In this document: in pieces, positions 31,844-40,603 of the stretch
Position numbering within the stretch: position 1 is the stretch's first letter
How the letters are laid out: the number at the start of each line of letters is the position of its first letter
NCBI GenBank assembly: GCA_019240215.1
Contig: JAFAYQ010000074.1
Location: forward strand, 1 to 64,000
Origin: Actinomycetota bacterium
GTDB taxonomy: Bacteria > Actinomycetota > Actinomycetes > Streptosporangiales > Streptosporangiaceae
Reading direction: 5' to 3'
Length of the DNA stretch: 64,000 bases
The notes under the pieces: generated by a model
The model's database searches: none
Seen by the model: only the letters and a program-made list of their open reading frames with translations
Told to the model about the DNA's origin: nothing
Translations under genes and position numbers: made by a program

Positions 31844-32908
31844 GTGGCCCACGCGCGGACGCTCGCACAGGCGTACCGGCAGTTCGCGGCGGCCGGGACG
31901 TCGTCGCTGTACCAGCGGGTCGCGGTCGCGCTCAGCGAGTCGACGGCGGCGCTGCGGGCCATCGAGCAGGCGCCCGCCCGCCAGCGCCGCCCGGCCGTGA
32001 TCCTGGCCGCGCTGCACGATCTCGCGCTCGCCGGGCGTGCGCCCGCGCTGGCAGCCGCCTACGCGGCCGGTGACGGTGACGCGGCCGCGGCCGCCGCCGT
32101 CGGCACGCTGGTGCGGATGACCGGGCCGGTGCTGGCCGCGGCTGGGCGGTGGCCGGTGCGGGCCGAGGAGAGCGTCCCCCACGCGGTGCTGTACCCGGCC
32201 ATCGCCGCGGTGGCCCGCCGGGCCGGTGCCGGCCCGGTCGGGCTGATCGACGTCGGGGGAGCGGCTGGCCTCAACCTCAACGTCGACCGCGTCGGCATCA
32301 GCTATACCGGCGGTTCCGTCGTGGGCGACCCGTCATCGCCGGTGCAGGTGACCTGCTCGAACGTGGGAAAGCAGCCGGTCCCCGACCGGGCCGTGCCCCC
32401 GGTGGCCTTCCGGGCCGTCGTCGGCCCCGAGCCGGTCGACGTGACCGACCCCGGTCAGGCTCGCTGGCTGCGCGCCTGCCTGCCGCCCGATCAGCTTGAT
32501 CAACCCGCCCGGCAGGCGCGGCTCGGCGCGGAACTCGCGCTGGCGGCGACCGCCCCGCCCCGGCGGCTGGCCGGCGACCCGGTCGAGATCCTGCCGGCCG
32601 CCCTGGCCCAGGTGCCGGCCGGCGCGCTGCCGGTCGTCACCACCACCTGGGCGCTGTCCCGGTTCCCGCTCGAGCAGCGCCTGCGCTTCCTGCAGCGCCT
32701 CGACGCCGCCGCCACCCAGCGGCCGGTGGCGTGGGTGTCGGTGGAAGGGGTCGGGGTGGCCCCGGCGGTACCGACGTTCGGCGATCGCCCCGCCTCGGGC
32801 CACAGCGTCATTGGCCTGGCGGTGTTCTCGCACTCGGCCCTGCGGGCCGAGGCGGCCGGCCGCTGCTGGTCGCGGGGCCGCCTGCTGGCCTGGCTGGCCG
32901 GCCCCTGA
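31844..32908 (+). CDS. DUF2332 family protein
   Basis: A 354-residue protein of the actinobacterial DUF2332 family. Family features are TLAQAYRQFAAAGTSSLYQR at the N-terminus, then GLIDVGGAAGLNLNVDRVGI, a motif resembling the SAM-binding loop of methyltransferases, and VVTTTWALSRFPLEQRLRFL with PVAWVSVEGVGVAP. The fold is probably methyltransferase-like, but activity is unproven. The GTG start at 31844 follows GGAGGAG. An orphan intrinsic terminator lies 49 bp upstream of the start and could control it. Confidence 0.82.
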   Translation: MAHARTLAQAYRQFAAAGTSSLYQRVAVALSESTAALRAIEQAPARQRRPAVILAALHDLALAGRAPALAAAYAAGDGDAAAAAAVGTLVRMTGPVLAAAGRWPVRAEESVPHAVLYPAIAAVARRAGAGPVGLIDVGGAAGLNLNVDRVGISYTGGSVVGDPSSPVQVTCSNVGKQPVPDRAVPPVAFRAVVGPEPVDVTDPGQARWLRACLPPDQLDQPARQARLGAELALAATAPPRRLAGDPVEILPAALAQVPAGALPVVTTTWALSRFPLEQRLRFLQRLDAAATQRPVAWVSVEGVGVAPAVPTFGDRPASGHSVIGLAVFSHSALRAEAAGRCWSRGRLLAWLAGP

Positions 32909-32939
32909 CTGGCCGGGACTGGCCTTTAGCCGGTCAGCC

Positions 32940-34637
32940 CTATCCGGCCAGCCAGGCGGCCGTGTCGGGCGGCAGCTTGCCGTCCTCGACCGGACCGCTG
33001 GCCAGCAGCACCTGGCGATGGGGCGGCAGCGGGACCGCGCCCTGGCCGAGGTTGGCGGCGAACACGAACCCCGGGTCACGGCGGAACACCAGCGTCCCGG
33101 CCGGGCCGTCCAGCCACGTCATCCGCGGCCCCGATGCGCCGCTGAGGTCCGCCGCTTCGCCGTAACCCAGGGCCGGGTGCGACCGGCGCAGCCGCAGCGC
33201 GTCCCGGTACAGCGTGAAGAAGGAATCCGGGTCGGCCAGCTGCCGGGCCACGCTGTACTGGCCCCAGTAGCTCGGCTGCGGCAGCCACGGCGGGGTGCCC
33301 GGGTGGTCGCCGGGGTCGGGGGAGAAGCCGAACGAGTGCCCGCCGGACGTCCACGGCAGCGGCACCCGGCAGCCGTCCCGGCCCGGCACCGTTCCGCCCG
33401 AGCGGCGGAACGTCGGGTCCTGCCGGGCCTCGTCGGGCAGCTCCACCACCTCGGGCAGGCCCAGCTCCTCACCCTGGTAGATGTAGGCCGACCCGGGCAG
33501 CGCGAGCAGCAGCAGCGCCGCCGCCCGGGCCCGGCGGAACCCGGCCGGCAGCTCCGGGTCGCCGATCCGGGGCAGCCCGGCGGCGCCGTTGGGCTGGCCG
33601 CCCTGGCCGCCCGCGTAGCGGGTCACCGGCCGGGCCACGTCGTGGTTGCCGATCACCCAGGGAGCCCGGTCGCCACCCGCCAGGGTGTCCATGACCTCGA
33701 TCGCCTGCCGCAGCTCGGCCGCGTCCCAGCGGGACATGATCAGGTTGAAGTTGAACACCTGCGGTAGCCCGGTCGCGTCCAGGTAGGGCTTCAGCGTCGC
33801 GGGCGAGTCGTACCAGACCTCGCCCACCGCGGTGCGCGCCCCGGGGAACTCGTCCGGCTCGAAGGAGTCGAGGATGACCCGCCACAGCCGGTACAGCTCG
33901 TGCAGCTCCGCCCGGTGGAAGTAGGCCGAGGGAGCGTGGTCCTCGGCGGCCAGGCCGGACAAGTCGGCCAGCTGCGGGTCCTTGAACAGCCCGTGCGCCA
34001 CGTCGATCCGCAGCCCGGCCGCCCGGCGGCCCAGCCAGAACCGGATGATGTCCTCGAAGTAGCTGTTCACGGCCGGGTTGCGCCAGTTCCAGTCGGGCTG
34101 GCCGGCGTCGAACAAGTGCAGGTACCACTGGCCGGGACGGCCGTCGGGCTCGGTGACCCGGGTCCAGGCCGGCCCGTGGAACACCGACTGCCAGTTGTTC
34201 GGCGGCTCGTCCCCGTCCGGGCCGCGCCCGTCCCGGAACAGGAACATCTCCCGCTCGGGGCTGCCGGGCGCCGCCGCCAGCGCCGCCTCGAAGTACGGGT
34301 GCTCGGACGAGCAGTGGTTCGGCACCAGGTCCACGATGACCCGCAGGCCCCGCTCAGCCGCCTCGGCCACCAGCTCGTCGAAACCGGCCAGCGAGCCCAG
34401 CCGCGGATCCACGTCGCGGTAGTCGGCGACGTCGTAGCCGCCGTCGGCCAGCGGCGACGGGTAGAAGGGGGTCAGCCAGATCGCGTCCACGCCGAGATCG
34501 GCCAGGTACGGCAGCCGCCGCCGGAGCCCGTCGAGGTCCCCGATACCGTCACCGTCGGCGTCCGCGAAGCTGCGCGGGTACACCTCGTAGACCACGGCCT
34601 CCTGCCACCACGGGCGCGTGCTGGTCACGGTGGACAT
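32940..34637 (-). CDS. alpha-glucosidase / oligo-1,6-glucosidase (GH13)
   Basis: A 565-residue GH13 enzyme acting on short alpha-glucans such as maltose, isomaltose or trehalose-type sugars. Catalytic regions are clear: DAIWLTPFYPSPLADGGYDV, VIVDLVPNHCSSEHPYF, nucleophile in LRIDVAHGLFKD, acid/base in AVGEVWYDSP, and the transition-state Asp in VIGNHDVARP. No signal peptide, so it is cytoplasmic. The ATG at 34637 follows GAGGGAGGG. With MsiK and the GH31 and GH38 enzymes in this window it fits oligosaccharide import and breakdown. Confidence 0.92.
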   Translation of the reverse strand: MSTVTSTRPWWQEAVVYEVYPRSFADADGDGIGDLDGLRRRLPYLADLGVDAIWLTPFYPSPLADGGYDVADYRDVDPRLGSLAGFDELVAEAAERGLRVIVDLVPNHCSSEHPYFEAALAAAPGSPEREMFLFRDGRGPDGDEPPNNWQSVFHGPAWTRVTEPDGRPGQWYLHLFDAGQPDWNWRNPAVNSYFEDIIRFWLGRRAAGLRIDVAHGLFKDPQLADLSGLAAEDHAPSAYFHRAELHELYRLWRVILDSFEPDEFPGARTAVGEVWYDSPATLKPYLDATGLPQVFNFNLIMSRWDAAELRQAIEVMDTLAGGDRAPWVIGNHDVARPVTRYAGGQGGQPNGAAGLPRIGDPELPAGFRRARAAALLLLALPGSAYIYQGEELGLPEVVELPDEARQDPTFRRSGGTVPGRDGCRVPLPWTSGGHSFGFSPDPGDHPGTPPWLPQPSYWGQYSVARQLADPDSFFTLYRDALRLRRSHPALGYGEAADLSGASGPRMTWLDGPAGTLVFRRDPGFVFAANLGQGAVPLPPHRQVLLASGPVEDGKLPPDTAAWLAG

Positions 34638-34723
34638 CCCTCCCTCTGAGCTACCTCTGCATTCGGTAACCATCGTTGTCCGGTCGCAGCGTCACCGTGC
34701 TGGGTGGCACACTATTGCGCAGT

Positions 34724-36061
34724 ATGTACGGAAAAGTGCGCGCAAACCTCCCGGCCTCCGGGCACCCGAGCCCGCCAGCCGAGCCGGGCCGCCGCCGGCC
34801 ATGGCCGCTGGCGGTGGCCTGGCTCGCGGCCGGGGTCGCCGCGTACGCCGTTTCGGTCCTGGTCTACCACTTTTTGCTGGACACTAATCCGGAGCTATGG
34901 GGCCACAGCGACGAGTTCGTCTACTGGGCCGCGGCCGCCGAAGTCCACCACCACCCGGCCCAGCTCTACACCGCTTTGTTCGGCGAGCCGGGCCGGTCCC
35001 ACCTCCCGTTCACCTACCCGCCGATCGCGGCGCTGATCTTCGCGCTGTTCAGCTCGTTCAGCTTCGCGGTCTGGCAGGGCGCGCTGGTCATCATCGACCT
35101 GCTGCTGCTGCCCGCCATCGGCTACGCGGCGCTGCGGATCGGGGGCCGCAGCCGGCTGACCGCAGCCGCACTCGCGTTCGCGGTGGCGGCGATGGCGCTG
35201 TGGCTGGAGCCCGTCTACATGACGATGTTCTTCGGCCAGATCAACCTGGTACTGCTGATCCTCGGGCTGGCCGACCTGGCGCTGCCGGACTCCTGCCGGT
35301 GGAAGGGCATCGGCGTCGGCCTCGCGGCCGGGATCAAGCTGACCCCGCTGATCTTCATCGTTTACCTGCTGGCCACCCGGCGGATCCGGGCCGGGCTGGT
35401 GTCCCTGGCCACCTTCGCGGTGACCGTGGTGGTCGGGTTCATCGTGCTGCCGACCGCGTCGCACGATTTCTGGTTCAGCAACCTGGAGGGCAAGACCCGG
35501 TTCACCGTGCAGAACCAGTCGATCGACGGCATCCTGGCGCGGCTGCTGCCCGGCCAGGTGGCCGGCCACAACATCTGGCTGGCGTCGGCGCTGGTGGTCG
35601 GGGTGGCCGGGCTCACGGTGGCGGCGCTCGCCAGCCGCCGGGGCTATGAGCTCACCGGGGTCGTGGTGTGCGCGGTGACCGGCCTGCTGATCTCGCCGAT
35701 CTCGTGGTCCCACCACTGGGTCTGGGCGGTGGTGCCGGGCCTGGCGCTCACGGTGGCCGGTGACCGGCGCGGGTGGAGCGAGCGGCGCTGGGCGAACTGG
35801 ACCGCCCGGGCCGTCAGCACCGCCGTGCTGCTGTTCCTGTTCGTCATGTGGCCGACCCGGCAGCCGGTCGGCCACTTGACCGAGCTGCTCCCGCGCGGGT
35901 TCCTGCGCATGGTCCCCTACGGCAACGGCCTGGAGAAGACCTGGCACGGCTGGCAGCTGATCCAGGGCAACTACTACGTCATCACCGGTGCCGTCGCCAT
36001 CGCCGCGGTCGGGGTCTACCTGGCTCTAGGATCGTGGCGTGCCCACCGCGCCCAACATTGA
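34724..36061 (+). CDS. GT87-like polyprenyl-phosphomannose mannosyltransferase (DUF2029), second copy
   Basis: A 445-residue membrane protein paralogous to the GT87-like gene at 24942-26333. It shares FFGQINLVLLILGLADLALP, GVGLAAGIKLTPLIFIVYLL and ISPISWSHHWVWAVVPGLAL, with about ten membrane helices. It probably transfers mannose, or another sugar, from a polyprenyl phosphate donor outside the membrane. The ATG at 34724 is chosen; a TTG 16 codons upstream is also open. Its 3' end overlaps the next gene, a methyltransferase, by 23 bp. Confidence 0.82.
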   Translation: MYGKVRANLPASGHPSPPAEPGRRRPWPLAVAWLAAGVAAYAVSVLVYHFLLDTNPELWGHSDEFVYWAAAAEVHHHPAQLYTALFGEPGRSHLPFTYPPIAALIFALFSSFSFAVWQGALVIIDLLLLPAIGYAALRIGGRSRLTAAALAFAVAAMALWLEPVYMTMFFGQINLVLLILGLADLALPDSCRWKGIGVGLAAGIKLTPLIFIVYLLATRRIRAGLVSLATFAVTVVVGFIVLPTASHDFWFSNLEGKTRFTVQNQSIDGILARLLPGQVAGHNIWLASALVVGVAGLTVAALASRRGYELTGVVVCAVTGLLISPISWSHHWVWAVVPGLALTVAGDRRGWSERRWANWTARAVSTAVLLFLFVMWPTRQPVGHLTELLPRGFLRMVPYGNGLEKTWHGWQLIQGNYYVITGAVAIAAVGVYLALGSWRAHRAQH

Positions 36062-36830
36062 CACCAGCGCCCCCCACCCGGCCCGGGTCTACGACTACTG
36101 GCTCGGCGGCAAGGACAACTTCGAAGCCGACCGGCAGGCCGCCGAGGCGGCGATGGAGATCTTCCCCTACACCGTGCAGTCGGCCCGCGCCTGCCGGCGC
36201 TACCTGGCCCGGGTGGTGCGGTTCCTGGCCGTCGAGGCCGGTATCCGGCAGTTCCTCGACATCGGCACCGGGCTGCCGTCGGCCGACAATGTGCACGAGG
36301 TCGCGCAGGCGGCCGCCCCCGACAGCCGGATCGTCTACGTCGACAACGACCCGATCGTGCTGGTGCACGCCCGGGCCCTGCTGACCAGCTCGCCCGAGGG
36401 GGAGACCCACTACATCGACGCCGACCTGCGCAACACCGGCGCGATCCTGGACCAGGCCGGCCAGTTCCTGGACTTCAGCCAGCCGGTGGCGGTGATGCTG
36501 CTGGCCATCTTGCACTTCATCACCGACGAGCAGGACCCGGCGGGCATCATCCGGACGCTGATGGAGCCGCTGGCGCCCGGCAGCTACCTGGCCCTCGGCC
36601 ACCACACCGCCGACATCTACCCCGAGCTGGAGGGCTTCGCCCAGTACCTGAGCAAGCTCAACCCCGACTACCGGGCGACGATGCGGACCCGGGACCAGGT
36701 GGCCGGCTTCTTCGGCGACCTGGAGCCGGTGCCGCCCGGTGTCGTGCAGCTGTCCCAGTGGCGCCCGGACTCGTCCTACGACGCGGACCTCCCCGCCGCC
36801 TTGTGGGGCGGGGTGGCCCGCAAGCGCTGA
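36039..36830 (+). CDS. Methyltransf_19 (DUF574) SAM-dependent methyltransferase, second copy
   Basis: A 263-residue methyltransferase strongly similar to that at 11226-12065: ARVYDYWLGGKDNFEADRQA, QFLDIGTGLPSADNVHEVAQ, IVYVDNDPIVLVHARALL and the C-terminal LWGGVARK. The start is GTG at 36039, inside the end of the GT87-like gene (23-bp overlap), which implies coupled translation. The substrate is unknown. Coupling to a glycosyltransferase may mean that it methylates a sugar or lipid in the same pathway. Confidence 0.87.
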   Translation: MPTAPNIDTSAPHPARVYDYWLGGKDNFEADRQAAEAAMEIFPYTVQSARACRRYLARVVRFLAVEAGIRQFLDIGTGLPSADNVHEVAQAAAPDSRIVYVDNDPIVLVHARALLTSSPEGETHYIDADLRNTGAILDQAGQFLDFSQPVAVMLLAILHFITDEQDPAGIIRTLMEPLAPGSYLALGHHTADIYPELEGFAQYLSKLNPDYRATMRTRDQVAGFFGDLEPVPPGVVQLSQWRPDSSYDADLPAALWGGVARKR

Positions 36831-37023
36831 CGTCTAGGCGGGCCGGGCGGGCCGAAGGTCCTGGCTGCGGGTATAACAGCAGGTCAGCGAGGAATTGTGG
36901 CATCGCGGAGCGATGACGGGGACTTTTTGAGCCGGTGTTCGGGTTGTGGGTCGAAAGGTCTCGGGTAACTGAACGGGACTGCCTGTACGCCACCGACCGC
37001 CGGGGAAACGTAGGCTCGCACTG

Positions 37024-38013
37024 ATGCTGTCAGACTCATACGGCCGGGTTGCGACCGATTTGCGAGTGTCGCTGACCGATCGCTGCAACCTGCGCTGCGC
37101 CTACTGCATGCCAGCCGAAGGCCTGGACTGGCTGCCCAAGCCCGAGCTGCTGACCGACGACGAAGTGGTCCGGCTGATCCGCATCGGGGTGGAACGGCTC
37201 GGCATCCGCGAGGTCCGGTTCACCGGCGGCGAGCCGCTGCTGCGCCGCGGGCTGGCCGCGATCGTGGCCGAGACCGCCCGGCTGCACCCCCGCCCGGAGT
37301 TGTCGATCACCACCAACGGCATTGGCCTGGCCCGGCTGGCCGGCCCCCTGCGCGAGGCCGGGCTGGACCGGGTCAACGTCTCGCTGGACACGCTCCGGCC
37401 GGAGTCGTTCCGTCGGCTGACCCGCCGCGACCGGCTGGACGACGTGCTGGCCGGTATGGCCGCCGCCGCGGCCGCCGGGCTGACCCCGGTCAAGGTCAAC
37501 AGCGTGCTGATGCGCGGCATCAACGACGGCGAGGCCCGCGACCTGCTCCGGTTCTGCCTCGAGCGCGGGTACGAGCTGCGGTTCATCGAGCAGATGCCGC
37601 TGGACGCCCAGCACGGCTGGCGCCGGGCCAACATGGTGACCGCCGACGAGATCGGCCGCGAGCTGGAGCAGGAGTTCGCGCTCAAGCCGGAGGACCCGGA
37701 CGCGCGGGGTTCCGCCCCGGCCGAAGCGTTCCTGATCGACGGCGGCCCGGCCCGGGTCGGCGTGATCGGCTCGGTGACCCGGCCGTTCTGCGGTGCCTGC
37801 GACCGGGTCCGGCTGACCGCCGACGGCCAGGTCCGCAACTGCCTGTTCGCCCGCGAGGAGAGCGACCTGCGCGACGCGCTGCGGGCCGGAGCCAGCGACG
37901 ACGAGCTGGCCGCCCGCTGGCGCCGGGCGGTCGCCGGCAAGCTGCCCGGGCACGGCATCAACGATCCGGCCTTCCTGCAGCCCGACCGCCCGATGTCCGC
38001 CATCGGCGGCTGA
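37024..38013 (+). CDS. moaA: GTP 3',8-cyclase (molybdenum cofactor biosynthesis)
   Basis: A 329-residue radical SAM enzyme that, with MoaC, converts GTP to cyclic pyranopterin monophosphate. The radical SAM cluster cysteines are Cys21, Cys25 and Cys28 (DRCNLRCAYCM). The second 4Fe-4S cluster is held by Cys256, Cys259 and Cys273 (FCGACDRVR and VRNCLF). The C-terminus ends Gly-Gly, which is required in known MoaA. The start is ATG at 37024. mobA follows after 4 bp. The 193-bp leader contains a CATCGC-GGA-GCGATG hairpin (36901-36915) and a T5 run (36924-36928), but no recognisable Moco riboswitch. Confidence 0.95.
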   Translation: MLSDSYGRVATDLRVSLTDRCNLRCAYCMPAEGLDWLPKPELLTDDEVVRLIRIGVERLGIREVRFTGGEPLLRRGLAAIVAETARLHPRPELSITTNGIGLARLAGPLREAGLDRVNVSLDTLRPESFRRLTRRDRLDDVLAGMAAAAAAGLTPVKVNSVLMRGINDGEARDLLRFCLERGYELRFIEQMPLDAQHGWRRANMVTADEIGRELEQEFALKPEDPDARGSAPAEAFLIDGGPARVGVIGSVTRPFCGACDRVRLTADGQVRNCLFAREESDLRDALRAGASDDELAARWRRAVAGKLPGHGINDPAFLQPDRPMSAIGG

Positions 38014-38017
38014 CTTC

Positions 38018-38641
38018 GTGCTCGGCGCCGTCATCCTGGCCGGCGGCCGGGCCACCCGGCTCGGCGGGATCGACAAGCCGGCGGTGGCGGTGGGCGGGCG
38101 CACACTGCTGGCCGCCGTCGTCGCCGCCGCCCGGACGGCGGGAGCCGGTCAGGTGGTCGTGGTCGGGCCGGAGCAGCCCGGCCTGGCGGCCCGCTTCGTC
38201 CGCGAGGACCCGCCCGGGGACGGCCCGGTCCCGGCCCTGCGGCGCGGGCTCGACGAGCTGGCCAGCCGCGCGGGCGGGCCCGGGGCTCCTGGCCAGGTGG
38301 CCGTGCTGGCCGCCGACCTGCCGTTCCTGCGGGCCGCGGACCTGCGCGCGCTGCTGGCCGCCGCCGACGGCCGGAACGGGGCGGTACTGGCCGACGACGA
38401 GGGCCACCGGCAGTGGCTGATCGGGTGCTGGGACCGGCGCGCGCTGTCGGCGGCGGCCGCCGGATACCCCGGCTCCTCGCTGCGCGGGCTGATGACGCCG
38501 CTCGACCCGGCCCCGGTGGTGATCGACCTCGACCCGGGGGAGCCGCCTCCCTGGCTGGACTGCGACACCGGCGCCGACCTGGACCGCGCCCGCGGCTGGG
38601 GTCAGCGCCGGCCGGGGACGACCACGTTGTCCAGCGGCTGA
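38018..38641 (+). CDS. mobA: molybdenum cofactor guanylyltransferase
   Basis: A 207-residue nucleotidyltransferase that attaches GMP to molybdopterin. The N-terminal loop AVILAGGRATRLGGIDKPAV is the MobA signature (GTP-binding Gly-rich loop and Lys). AVLAADLPFLRAADL carries the metal-binding Asp. The C-terminal WLDCDTGADLDRARGW is the usual end. The GTG at 38018 lies four bases after moaA, so the two form an operon. The last 40 bp overlap a convergent dehydrogenase gene. Confidence 0.9.
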   Translation: MLGAVILAGGRATRLGGIDKPAVAVGGRTLLAAVVAAARTAGAGQVVVVGPEQPGLAARFVREDPPGDGPVPALRRGLDELASRAGGPGAPGQVAVLAADLPFLRAADLRALLAAADGRNGAVLADDEGHRQWLIGCWDRRALSAAAAGYPGSSLRGLMTPLDPAPVVIDLDPGEPPPWLDCDTGADLDRARGWGQRRPGTTTLSSG

Positions 38642-39570
38642 CCGGCCGCGAACCGGCGGACCTGGTCGGCCACGAACCGGGCGGCGGCCGGGTAGAACGC
38701 GGCCGCACCGCCCGCCACGTGCGGGGTGATGAGCACGCCGGGGCTGTCCCAGAGCGGATGATCGGCCGGCAGCGGCTCGGGATCGGTCACGTCGAGGGCC
38801 GCCCGCAGCCGCCCGGATGTGGTCTCGGCCAGCAGCGCCCCGGTGTCCAGCACCGGCCCGCGCCCGACGTTGACGACCAGCGCGCCGTCCGGCAGCAGAG
38901 CCAGCCGCCTGGTGTCGAGCAGCCCCCGGGTGTGCTCGGTCAGCGGGGTGACCAGCACCACCGCGTCGGCCGCGGGCAGCAGCCGGTCCAGGTCGGCCAC
39001 CGCGTGCACGCCGTCGGCGGGCCGGGCCGACCGCGCCACCCGGGTCACCTCGGCCTCACAGGCCTGCAGCCGCCGGTCCAGGGCGGCGCCGATCGAGCCG
39101 TACCCGACGATCAGCACCCGGCTGCCCGCCAGCGACCGGGTGTGCTCGTGTTCCCAGCGGTGCCGGTCCTGGGCCCGGACCCAGCGCGGCAGCTCCCGCT
39201 GGGCGGCCAGCAGCAAACCCAGGGCCAGCTCGGCGGTGCTGGCGTCGTGCAGGCCGCGGGCGTTGGCCAGCGTGGTGCCGGGCGGCACCTGGTCCACCAG
39301 GTGCTCGTAGCCGGCCGTCAGCGCCTGCACCACCCGCAGGTTCGGCATCCGGCCGAGCGGTTCGGTGTTGTACGGGCGGTCGTAGGGCACGGTGAAGAAG
39401 ACCACGTCGTTCAGATCTTCCGGGCCAGGCTGGTCACCGTCGAACACCTCGACCCGCAGCCCGGCCTCGCGCAGGTCGCCGGCCTGCTCCAGGCTGTCGC
39501 GCCACGGCACCAGCACCCTGTCGCTCACGTTGTCGCCGACCCTTCGCTCGTCCCGCCCTGACGTGGTCAT
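38602..39570 (-). CDS. D-isomer-specific 2-hydroxyacid dehydrogenase
   Basis: A 322-residue NAD(P)-dependent enzyme. The Rossmann motif is VLIVGYGSIGAALDRRL. Catalytic residues are Arg in LVVNVGRGPVLD, Glu in AALDVTDPEPLPADHPLW and His in LITPHVAGG. It belongs to the hydroxypyruvate/glyoxylate reductase and phosphoglycerate dehydrogenase-like group; the exact 2-oxoacid is not predictable. The ATG at 39570 follows AAAGG. The 152-bp gap upstream, toward the divergent RDD gene, shows no clear motif. Confidence 0.9.
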   Translation of the reverse strand: MTTSGRDERRVGDNVSDRVLVPWRDSLEQAGDLREAGLRVEVFDGDQPGPEDLNDVVFFTVPYDRPYNTEPLGRMPNLRVVQALTAGYEHLVDQVPPGTTLANARGLHDASTAELALGLLLAAQRELPRWVRAQDRHRWEHEHTRSLAGSRVLIVGYGSIGAALDRRLQACEAEVTRVARSARPADGVHAVADLDRLLPAADAVVLVTPLTEHTRGLLDTRRLALLPDGALVVNVGRGPVLDTGALLAETTSGRLRAALDVTDPEPLPADHPLWDSPGVLITPHVAGGAAAFYPAAARFVADQVRRFAAGQPLDNVVVPGRR

Positions 39571-39722
39571 CCTTTCAGGTCGCGGACCGGCGTTACCGCT
39601 GGTGGGGCCATTCGGTGACAACCGGATCAAGTTCACCAACCGGAGATTCCGGTCACGCTATGCTGCGCGAGGTTCCCGGGGAGTGGGACCGTTCCAACCA
39701 CAGCGAGTGGGGGGCCTGGCCC

Positions 39723-40601
39723 ATGTCGAACCAGTACGGCGAGAACTCCGGTAGCGATCCGCAAACCTGGGGACAGGGCGGCTGGCCGCAGTCGCCACAG
39801 TCGCCGCCCCCGATGGAGCCCCCCCAGGGCAGTTACGGGCAGCCGGGCCGCCATTCCGCCGCCAGCAACCCGTCCGGCCCGGGCGGTTACGGCCAGCCCA
39901 CCCCGCCCCCGGGTTACGGCCAGCAGCCCTACAACGAGCAGCCCTATGGCCAGCAGCCGTACGGGCAACCGCCCCGGTCGCCGTACGGGCAGCCGCCCCA
40001 GCAGTCTTACGGCGGTCAGCCGCCGTACGGCCAGGCGCCCCCGCAGCCGTACGGCCAGGCCCCGACCGGCTACCAGCCCGGCCCGGCCGCGCAGTACCCG
40101 GCCGGCGGTTACGACTCCGGTTACGGTTACGGCCCGGTCCCTTACGCCTCCTGGCTGGTCCGGGTGGGCGCCTACCTGCTGGACGCGCTGCCGGCCTGGG
40201 TGCTGCTCGGTATCGGCGGCGCGCTGGTCGGCCACGGGGGCGCCGGCGCCGTGATCGGGTTGGTGTTCTACCTGGCCGCGCTGGCCTGGATCGGCTACAA
40301 CCGCTGGTACCGGGCGGGCACCACCGGCCAGAGCCTCGGCAAATCGGCCACCAACGTGCGGCTGATCAGCGAGCAGACCGGGGCCCCGATCGGCGGCGGC
40401 ATGGCCTTCGTTCGCGACCTGGCCCACTTCGTGGACGCCGTGATCTGCTACGTCGGGTTCCTGTTCCCGCTGTGGGACGCCAAGCGGCAGACGCTGGCCG
40501 ACAAGATCATGAACACGGTCGTCGTCCCCAACGACGCGGTCCCGCCCCAGGGTTACCAGCAGCCGCAGCAGCCGCCGTCCGGTTACGGCTGGCCGCAGTA
40601 A
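39723..40601 (+). CDS. RDD-domain membrane protein with Pro/Tyr/Gly/Gln-rich N-terminus
   Basis: A 292-residue protein. The N-terminal ~130 residues are low complexity, dominated by repeats of the PYGQ/GYGQQP type. The C-terminal part is an RDD domain with three to four membrane helices: PYASWLVRVGAYLLDALPAW, GQSLGKSATNVRLI, and LADKIMNTVVV. RDD proteins are poorly understood; some act as ion antiporters. The ATG at 39723 is chosen, while an upstream ATG at 39660 is possible. DUF2752 follows after 2 bp, so they are probably one operon. Confidence 0.85.
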   Translation: MSNQYGENSGSDPQTWGQGGWPQSPQSPPPMEPPQGSYGQPGRHSAASNPSGPGGYGQPTPPPGYGQQPYNEQPYGQQPYGQPPRSPYGQPPQQSYGGQPPYGQAPPQPYGQAPTGYQPGPAAQYPAGGYDSGYGYGPVPYASWLVRVGAYLLDALPAWVLLGIGGALVGHGGAGAVIGLVFYLAALAWIGYNRWYRAGTTGQSLGKSATNVRLISEQTGAPIGGGMAFVRDLAHFVDAVICYVGFLFPLWDAKRQTLADKIMNTVVVPNDAVPPQGYQQPQQPPSGYGWPQ

Positions 40602-40603
40602 CG

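Noticed and set aside
36831..37023. Molybdenum cofactor riboswitch upstream of moaA
   Set aside because: Only a short CATCGC-GGA-GCGATG hairpin and a distant T5 run are visible. I could not match the conserved Moco RNA core; a covariance search would decide.
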